64,000 nucleotides of DNA. Origin: Deltaproteobacteria bacterium (lineage in GTDB: Bacteria; Myxococcota_A; UBA9042; PHBI01). Location of the stretch: positions 51,768-115,767 of the forward strand of contig WYBB01000177.1 in the NCBI GenBank assembly GCA_011526585.1. Reading direction: 5' to 3'. The notes below the pieces were generated by a model that did not search any database, was not told the origin of the DNA, and saw only the letters and a list, made by a program, of their open reading frames with translations. Shown here one piece after another: positions 58,449 through 64,000 of this stretch (positions are counted from its first letter, which is position 1; every line of letters starts with the position of its first letter). The position numbers and the translations under genes are program-made.

Positions 58449-59108
58449 ATGGTCGCGCTGAGGCTCATATCTTCACGTGTCGCGCCGCTCGGGGAAGAGC
58501 GCCCTCGCGGTGGTCTGGATCTCGACACCCTGGGGGGGCGCTTCGTCGAGCTCTCGGGCCACGGCACCTCCGCGGTCTCGAGCGTCGCCTTCCGGCTCGT
58601 GCTCGAGGGGCAGCGCCTGGCGAAGAACGTCGCCTGGGTGGGGCTCTGCCAGCCGCGTGCTCGCCCCGCGCCCTTCTTCGCGCCCGACGTGGCCGCGAGC
58701 GGCGTCGATCTCGCGGCGCTTCCGGTCGTGCTCGCGCCGGGGCCGCTCGAGGCGGGGCGCGCGGCATCGCACCTCTTGCGCTCGGGGGCCTTTGCGCTGG
58801 TCGTGCTCGATCTCGAGAACGCCGCCGGTGGCGCGCCGGAGCTACCGCTGCCGCTGATGTCGCGCTTGACAGGGCTTGCGCAGACCCACGGCGCGACGCT
58901 CCTCGCCCTCACCGACAAGCCGGTCGAGGCGCCGAGCCTCGGCTCGCTCGTCTCCCTGCACGCACACGTCACGCGCGCGCGTGTGCACGCGCAGCTCGCC
59001 GATGGACATGCGCGCTACGAGGTGGTCGTCACCGCTCACAAGGACAAGCGCCACGGGCCCGGCTGGACCCATCGTGAGGTGTACCGTGCGCCCGCGGGGA
59101 TCTCCTGA
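58449..59108 (+). CDS. imuA: ImuA-type RecA-related protein, mutagenic repair
   Basis: 219 residues resembling ImuA/SulA-like RecA-fold proteins that work with ImuB and DnaE2 in damage-induced mutagenesis: GRFVELSGHGTSAVSSVAFR (the RecA P-loop region with no Lys, so no Walker A), AWVGLCQPRARPAPFF, GVDLAALPVVLAPGPLEAGR, GAFALVVLDLENAAG, and MSRLTGLAQTHGATLLALTD. The RecA-like sheet is present but nucleotide binding is doubtful, as is usual for this family. The ATG is 1 bp after the LexA box, so the mRNA is probably leaderless or the start is a little downstream. It overlaps imuB by 23 bp. Confidence 0.85.
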   Translation: MVALRLISSRVAPLGEERPRGGLDLDTLGGRFVELSGHGTSAVSSVAFRLVLEGQRLAKNVAWVGLCQPRARPAPFFAPDVAASGVDLAALPVVLAPGPLEAGRAASHLLRSGAFALVVLDLENAAGGAPELPLPLMSRLTGLAQTHGATLLALTDKPVEAPSLGSLVSLHAHVTRARVHAQLADGHARYEVVVTAHKDKRHGPGWTHREVYRAPAGIS

Positions 59109-60801
59109 GGCGCCCGATCCAGCTTCGCCTTTGGCGGGCCAGGCGCCCTCGGCGGGAGGGCGCGCCGCCGCGCGCGCGTGCACGCTGGCGTGCCTGGAGA
59201 TCCCGGCCTTCTCGCTGCAGATCCTGCTCGCGCAGCGACCCGAGTGGCGTGCACACGCGACGCTCGTCGTCGACGAGGATCACCCACAGGGGCTGGTGAC
59301 CCACGTCAGCACTGCCGCGCGCCGCGCCGGGATCCTGCCGGGGCAGCGTTACGCCCACGCGCTCGGGCTCGCGCGCGACGTGCGCGCCGGGGTCGTGCCG
59401 CCGAGCGTGGTCGGGGCTGCGACCGCGCAGGTGCTGGCGTCGCTGCGCGCGTTCTCGCCGAACATCGAGCCGAGCGAGGACGAGCCCGGTGTCTTCTGGA
59501 TCGACGTGAGCGGGCTCGGCGGCCTCTATGACACGATGCTCGCGTGGGCGCGGCGCGTGCTCGGCGAGCTGTCGCGAGCGGGTTTCTCGGCGCTCGTCGC
59601 GCTCGGCTTCACGCGCTTCGGCACGTACGCCGGGGTGAAGTCGCTCGCGTACGAGCGCGCCAGATCGACCGGTGGCGTCGAGCGCCACGAGCCGGTCCGC
59701 GTCATGCTGCACCGCGACGCCGAGCGTGCGCTGGCGATGCAGGTGCCGCTCGGCTACCTGCGGATCTCGGCCGGCGTGCGCGAGCGCCTCGAGCGCCTCG
59801 GCGTGCACACGCTCGGCGAGCTGATGGCGCTGCCGGCCGCGGGCGTGATGAAGCGCTGGGGCCCCGAGGCGCTCGCCCTGCATCGCATGGCGCAGCGCCT
59901 CGCCGAACCGGACGCAGCGCTGCCGCTCCTCGACGAGGTCATGGGCGATCGCATCCACCCGGTGGCCGAGGTCCTGCCCGCCCGGGCGCTCGCCATCCTC
60001 GACTTCCTCGAGCACGACGCCCATCGCCTGCTCTTTCGGATCAAGAGCCTGCTCGACGAGGTGCTCACGCTGGTGCGCGAGCGTTCTTCGCTCGTCGCCG
60101 AGCTCGTCGTCGAGCTCGCCTTCGATCGAGGCGACCCGCCCACGCCACACCGCTTCCGACCCGCGGCGCCGACCCTCGACGGCGCGCTCTTGATCGACCT
60201 CGTGCGCCTGCGCCTCGAGAGCGTCGACCTCACCGCCGGCGTCACCGAGGTGCGCCTCGAGGCGCGCGAGACCCCGGCCACCCCCGAGCAGATGCGTCTC
60301 TTCAAGCTCGGGCCCCACCAGGACGGCGCCGCCGCGGCGCGCGCGCTGGCGCGTGTGCAGGCCGAGCTCGGCGAGGGCGCCGTCGGCACGATGTGCTTGC
60401 GCGACGCACACCTGCCGCGCGCGCGCCAGGCCTTCGTGCCGCTCGTCTTCTCCCAGGGGCACGCCAACGCCCTGCCCGCGCCGCGCGTCGCGCCCGCCGA
60501 AGCGCCCGATCCGTCCGCGTCGCCGCCGCCGCTGGTGCGCCGCCTGCACCCGCGCCCCGAGCCGCTACCGCCGCGCCCGCGCGATCTGCGTAACGACGGC
60601 TGGCAGCCGCGCGATCCGGCGCATGGCACCATCGTCGCCGTGCACGGCCCGTTCGTGATCACCGGCGGGTGGTGGCTCGGCGACGGCGCCTCGGAGGTGC
60701 ATCGCGAGTACGCCTTCGTCGAGACGAAGCGCGGCGATCTCCTGTGGATCTATCACGATCGCCGGCGCCGTCGCTGGTTCGAGGAGGGGCGCGTCGACTG
60801 A
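59086..60801 (+). CDS. imuB: ImuB, catalytically dead Y-family DNA polymerase homologue
   Basis: 571 residues. Y-family fold: CLEIPAFSLQILLA (in place of the catalytic DMDxFFA), STAARRAGILPGQRYAHALG, FWIDVSGLGGLYD (in place of SIDE), the helix-hairpin-helix GVHTLGELMALPAAGVMKRW, and a little-finger domain. The catalytic Asp/Glu triad is absent, as in ImuB of Pseudomonas and Caulobacter, where it is an adaptor linking the DnaE2 polymerase to the beta clamp. The C-terminal region ends in YAFVETKRGDLLWIYHDRRR, typical of ImuB. GTG 59086 was chosen because further upstream residues are the shadow of imuA. dnaE2 is not next to it. Confidence 0.9.
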   Translation: MRPRGSPEAPDPASPLAGQAPSAGGRAAARACTLACLEIPAFSLQILLAQRPEWRAHATLVVDEDHPQGLVTHVSTAARRAGILPGQRYAHALGLARDVRAGVVPPSVVGAATAQVLASLRAFSPNIEPSEDEPGVFWIDVSGLGGLYDTMLAWARRVLGELSRAGFSALVALGFTRFGTYAGVKSLAYERARSTGGVERHEPVRVMLHRDAERALAMQVPLGYLRISAGVRERLERLGVHTLGELMALPAAGVMKRWGPEALALHRMAQRLAEPDAALPLLDEVMGDRIHPVAEVLPARALAILDFLEHDAHRLLFRIKSLLDEVLTLVRERSSLVAELVVELAFDRGDPPTPHRFRPAAPTLDGALLIDLVRLRLESVDLTAGVTEVRLEARETPATPEQMRLFKLGPHQDGAAAARALARVQAELGEGAVGTMCLRDAHLPRARQAFVPLVFSQGHANALPAPRVAPAEAPDPSASPPPLVRRLHPRPEPLPPRPRDLRNDGWQPRDPAHGTIVAVHGPFVITGGWWLGDGASEVHREYAFVETKRGDLLWIYHDRRRRRWFEEGRVD

Positions 60802-60809
60802 ACGGCCCC

Positions 60810-61733
60810 TCAACGATCGGGCACGATGCGCCTATCGATCCAGGTCGCCAGGAAGCCCGCTCGCACCGCGATCTCGTAGGTGGCCGCGATCGCCAGCGCC
60901 GCCGGGATCTGGCGCTCGGCGAGCCCGACCCGCGTCGCCTGGGTCCGGATCCGCTGACCGAGATCGGTCACGCTGCGCTGCATGCCTCGCGCCGCCCTCA
61001 CCGGATTCGCGGGCGCGCGCTGTCCGCGTGCGCGCCGATCGAAGTAGCGATCGCGCCCCTCGCGCAGGGCACGATCGATCGCCGCGCGCCAGGTCAAGGG
61101 CGGCGGGTGGCGCACGCGCGCCTCGGGGTTGCCCCAGAGCGTATAGCCTGCGCGCTGGAGGGCGTTGGCCTGCATCGCGCACTGGCGTCGATAGGTCGGC
61201 GCGTCCGGGAACGGGAAGCGCAGGAAGAGCTCGCGCCGGAACGCCACGCTGTTGGCGGCGTACTCGCGGATCGGCACCAGCGCGCCGCCCTCGGTGCGCA
61301 GCGGGAAGAGCCAGAACAAGGCGAAGGCCTTCTCGAAGAGGGTCTCGCACGGGTCGACGTAGGGGCTCGCCGCGACGATCTCGACCGCCGGATCGGCGAA
61401 GGCGGCGAGCGTGGCCTCGAGGAAGCCGTCCTCCGGCTCGAGGTCACAGTCGAGGAAGAGCACGATCTCGCCGGTCGCGAGGTGCGCACCGGTGTTCTTC
61501 AGCTCGTAGTAGCGCTGGCCGGGCGCGGCGTGGATCACGACGCCCGGGCCGAGCCCCGAGCCGGCGAGCCGGTCGCGCACCTCGGCCGCGCTCACGTCCT
61601 CGGGATCGTGGAGCACGATGAGCTCGAAGACGACGCGTTGGCGCGCGAGCCAGTCGAAGAGGCGTGCGGCGCGGCGCGGATCCGACTTGTGGAGGTTCTC
61701 CATCTCCACGACGACCGAGAGCGAAGGGGCCAT
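60810..61733 (-). CDS. Family 2 glycosyltransferase (tandem paralogue 1)
   Basis: 307 residues, cytoplasmic GT-A fold: SVVVEMENL near the start, GQRYYELKNTGAHLATGEI, and the nucleotide-sugar motif VLFLDCDLEPEDGFL (DCD as DxD). VAFRRELFLRFPFP and C-terminal helices with an aromatic stretch (ATYEIAVRAGFLATWIDRR) follow. It shares architecture and many motifs with the neighbour at 61733-62686, pointing to a tandem duplication. ATG 61733 makes a TGATG junction with the upstream stop; GTG 61736 is an alternative. Sugar donor and acceptor unknown. Confidence 0.87.
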   Translation of the reverse strand: MAPSLSVVVEMENLHKSDPRRAARLFDWLARQRVVFELIVLHDPEDVSAAEVRDRLAGSGLGPGVVIHAAPGQRYYELKNTGAHLATGEIVLFLDCDLEPEDGFLEATLAAFADPAVEIVAASPYVDPCETLFEKAFALFWLFPLRTEGGALVPIREYAANSVAFRRELFLRFPFPDAPTYRRQCAMQANALQRAGYTLWGNPEARVRHPPPLTWRAAIDRALREGRDRYFDRRARGQRAPANPVRAARGMQRSVTDLGQRIRTQATRVGLAERQIPAALAIAATYEIAVRAGFLATWIDRRIVPDR

Positions 61734-62686
61734 CACGGGTGTCCTGTGAGCGTGGGGACGAGGCGGCGATCGAGCGCGGTCATGACGAAGCCCAGGCGCA
61801 CCGCGAGCTCATAGGATGTGGCGATCGCCATGATCGGCAGGCGCGCCGGCAGGCGCCGCGCGCTCTCGGGGCGGCTCTGGTGCACGCGCCGTCCGGCGTC
61901 ACCGAGGCTCCGCTGCAGGCCGCGCACGGCGCCGAGCGGGCCGCCGGTCGCGCGCCGTCGCGCCGCGAGCTTGTCCTGGAAGCGGTCGTGACCTTCTTGC
62001 AGGGCGCGCACCAGCGCCGCGCGCAGGCTCATCGGCGCCGGGTGACGCGCGCGCGCCATCGGCACGCGCCAGATCGGTACGTTCGCCTGGCGCAGCGTGC
62101 GCGACAGGATCTCGCCGCCGCGCCGATAGGTGGGCGTGGCGGGGAAGGGGAAGCGCGCGAACGTGTCGCGCCGGAAGGCGACGCAGTTCGGGTAGAAGTC
62201 GGCGGCGCGCTCGGGCGGTCCGTCGGGGGTGCGCGCCGGGTAGAGCCAGAAGGCGGCGAACGCCTCCTCGAAGAGGTTGTCGCGCGTGTCGACGTAGGCC
62301 GTGCCGCCGGCGATCTCGACCTCGGGATCGGCAAACGGCGCGAGCAGCGCCTCGAGGAAGCCCGGCTCGGGGATGACATCGCTGTCGATGAAGACGAGGA
62401 TCTCACCGCGCGCGGCGTGCGCCCCGGCGTTCTTGAGGTCGTAGTAGCGCGCGTCGCGGACCTCGAGCCGCTCGATCGGCGGGTAGGGGTCGGCGTCGGC
62501 GGCGATCAGCGCGTCGAGGGCATGCGCCGGGACCTCGAGCGGATCGTGCACGAGCCGGATCTCGAGCGGGTATCGGTCTGCGAGCGCGCGCGCCTGCCGG
62601 CGCAGCTCGTCCAGGAGCGCGGTCGTACGGGTGGCCTCGGCGGAGCGGAGGTTGTCCATCTCGACGATGATCGACGCGGTAGTCAT
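61733..62686 (-). CDS. Family 2 glycosyltransferase (tandem paralogue 2)
   Basis: 317 residues, GT-A fold: ASIIVEMDNLRSAEA, ARYYDLKNAGAHAARGEILV, the DxD motif VFIDSDVIPEPGFLEAL, VAFRRDTFARFPFPATPTYR and the same C-terminal helix pattern (IATSYELAVRLGFVMTALDR) as its downstream paralogue. Both likely extend the same kind of glycan. Start ATG 62686, 13 bp after the upstream glycosyltransferase stop. Confidence 0.88.
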   Translation of the reverse strand: MTTASIIVEMDNLRSAEATRTTALLDELRRQARALADRYPLEIRLVHDPLEVPAHALDALIAADADPYPPIERLEVRDARYYDLKNAGAHAARGEILVFIDSDVIPEPGFLEALLAPFADPEVEIAGGTAYVDTRDNLFEEAFAAFWLYPARTPDGPPERAADFYPNCVAFRRDTFARFPFPATPTYRRGGEILSRTLRQANVPIWRVPMARARHPAPMSLRAALVRALQEGHDRFQDKLAARRRATGGPLGAVRGLQRSLGDAGRRVHQSRPESARRLPARLPIMAIATSYELAVRLGFVMTALDRRLVPTLTGHP

Positions 62687-62699
62687 GCGGGCCCGCCTA

Positions 62700-63785
62700 T
62701 CACGAACCCGAGGTCGTTCGCCACGGTGGCGCGACGCTCACGTCGCTCGCTCGCGCCGCGGCGCCGGCGGTGAGCCAGTGATCGGCCAGGTCGGGTCTGC
62801 GCCTGAGCGTGACGAGCTCCCAGGGTGGGAAGAGCGGACCGGGCGCCGCCGCGGCGGCCGTCGGTGGTGGCGAATCCTTGGGCGCGCGCGCATTCGCCAG
62901 CGCCTCGACCAGCCGCCAGAAGCGCCGCGGCGCGTCGTGCAGCCAGCTCAGCGCCTCGTCGCCCGGCATGCGCCAGAGTGGCTCCGCCGCCACGCCGACC
63001 AACGCGTTGACCGTGACCTCGCAGCCGCTCAGGCGCGCCTCGACCGGCATGCGCCCGGCGGGCTCGAGGCCGATCGGCAGATGCACGAAGCGCTCGCTGA
63101 CGCCCAGCGCCGCGAGCGTCTCGGGGTAGGTGCGCGAACGGATCTCGCGCACCGCCCAGCCCATGCGCCGGCAATGCTCGTGGGCCACGCGGTGCCCTTT
63201 GATGGGGTTTTCCGACCAGGCATACGCCGCGTGGGACCGGGTCGCGCCGCGTCGCGCCAGCGCGTGGCAGCGCTCGAGCACCTCCTCCGAGAAGAGCGAG
63301 CCCCCGAGCACCTCCTCGCGCGTGGCGAGTCGCCGGTAGTGGGGGTTGTCGTGATAGGTGGCGCGCTGCCGCTCGGTCAGGAAGATCAGCCCGCGGGCGC
63401 TCTCGACGAGCTCGCGCCATGGCGTGGCCGGACACCGGCAGCGCATCGCGAAGCGGTGCAGCGGCTCGCGCGCCCGGCAGAAGTCGCCGCGCCATCGGCA
63501 CAGCCGGAGGTCGTGCTCGAAGAGCACGTGGCGCCCGGTCTGTGCGACCGCGCCGAGCTGCTCGCGCGTGGCGGTCGCCGCGTTCGACACGATGATCAGA
63601 TCGTAGCGCGCGAGTTCCGTCGGTGTGATCTCGCGCCAGCGCCGGAGTGCTACGGGGTGATGAGGACACGCCGCCACCGCCGCGTGGTCGGTGAGCTCCG
63701 CCCCGCCAGGCTGCCGCTCACGGGCCGAGCGCGAGTCGGACACAAACCGATCCGAGACGAAGAGGATCCCGCTCGCGTGGGTCAT
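62700..63785 (-). CDS. Glycosyltransferase-like protein, GT-B type
   Basis: 361 residues in the style of family 4 glycosyltransferases: N-terminal GILFVSDRFVSD, then QPGGAELTDHAAV (GGAE acceptor-side motif), LIIVSNAATATREQLGAV, GRHVLFEHDLRLCRW, ARGLIFLTERQRATY, and a second Rossmann-like half with WSENPIKGHRVAHEHCRRMG and ALGVSERFVHLPIGLEPAGR. The usual EX7E donor motif is not obvious, so activity is uncertain. Start ATG 63785, since extended frames upstream lack coding signal. First gene of a leftward trio with the two family 2 enzymes; a surface glycan or modified metabolite is the likely product. Confidence 0.75.
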   Translation of the reverse strand: MTHASGILFVSDRFVSDSRSARERQPGGAELTDHAAVAACPHHPVALRRWREITPTELARYDLIIVSNAATATREQLGAVAQTGRHVLFEHDLRLCRWRGDFCRAREPLHRFAMRCRCPATPWRELVESARGLIFLTERQRATYHDNPHYRRLATREEVLGGSLFSEEVLERCHALARRGATRSHAAYAWSENPIKGHRVAHEHCRRMGWAVREIRSRTYPETLAALGVSERFVHLPIGLEPAGRMPVEARLSGCEVTVNALVGVAAEPLWRMPGDEALSWLHDAPRRFWRLVEALANARAPKDSPPPTAAAAAPGPLFPPWELVTLRRRPDLADHWLTAGAAARASDVSVAPPWRTTSGS

Positions 63786-63874
63786 CGTGGCCCCTATACC
63801 GCGCCCGCGGAGCGCGCGCCATGTCGCGCGGCCCAAAGCGGCGCGGGCTTGACTCGGGGTCCGGAGGCAAACTA

Positions 63875-64000
63875 CTAGTGCTTCGCCGCAGCAATTTTGC
63901 TCCCCCTCCTGATGAGCCCAAACGACTTCCGAGCGTCGGCCCAGGTGTACTTCCACTTGATGGGGACGCGGTCTCGATCTCGAACGTCGTTCCATGCCTC
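63875..64000 (-). mobile_element. C-terminal 41 codons of a transposase, continuing past the right edge
   Basis: A leftward frame ending in TAG at 63875-63877 reads EAWNDVRDRDRVPIKWKYTW ADARKSFGLIRRG... in two adjoining parts. The W-N...W-K-Y-T...D-A-R pattern resembles the tail of IS630-type transposases. Codon use is less GC-biased than the genes to the left. Only the last part is visible, so whether the element is intact cannot be judged. Confidence 0.5.

Noticed and set aside
58325..58450. N-terminal extension of the TlpA-like gene beginning MTEHMYS
   Set aside because: It would place 42 residues before a proper lipoprotein signal and cover the LexA box; no coding pattern.

Overview
This is a very GC-rich bacterial window with almost no space between genes. 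It probably comes from a member of the Myxococcota (myxobacteria and relatives). The evidence is a set of Glt/Cgl-type gliding-machinery homologues, a MYXO-CTERM-like sorting tail, MopE-type Cys/Asp repeats, many Cys-rich lipoproteins of the kind these bacteria carry, and a LexA box matching the form described for Myxococcus. I see no rRNA, tRNA or CRISPR array.

Layout. 1-3361: purine synthesis (guaA partial, and guaB lacking its CBS domains) diverging from rarA. 3377-9905: a tightly overlapped leftward MoxR AAA / DUF58 / DUF4350-like / DUF4129-like membrane operon. 10064-11908: ftsY with a membrane anchor and a very long charged linker. 12121-21896: a leftward cluster that reads as a gliding or envelope-adhesion module: VWA lipoprotein (CglB-like), outer-membrane barrel (GltA/B-like), three TPR proteins (GltC-, GltD- and GltE-like) and a small secreted protein. 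22240-34824: large secreted or surface lipoproteins (ASH-repeat proteins, one with a VWA domain; a MYXO-CTERM protein; a MopE-repeat plus Gly-rich protein; a lipoprotein with a 33-bp repeat stalk), followed by a secreted SNase-like nuclease.

35832-38590: groES-groEL-grpE behind a good sigma-70 promoter and a CIRCE operator. 38825-42916: a membrane-anchored predicted pseudokinase, a primary-type sigma factor and a GIDE-domain membrane protein, with a perfect 24-bp palindrome in the divergent region. 42957-49718: two Cys-rich lipoproteins, a TPR protein, an MBL-fold protein with a degraded metal motif, and a CASTOR/POLLUX-like ion channel. 49728-53563: a YhbY-domain fusion and a RavA/ViaA-like AAA-VWA pair. 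54240-58324: a leftward set of a DMATS-like aromatic prenyltransferase, a cytokinin-dehydrogenase-like flavoprotein, a GNAT acetyltransferase and a TlpA-like lipoprotein, which may be a small natural-product locus. 58431-60801: LexA-controlled imuA-imuB (mutagenic repair). 60810-63785: three glycosyltransferases. 63875-64000: the end of a transposase.

The two most interesting regions are the combined Glt/Cgl-like cluster and the prenyltransferase/flavoprotein locus. All family calls rest on reading motifs by eye. No database search was possible.
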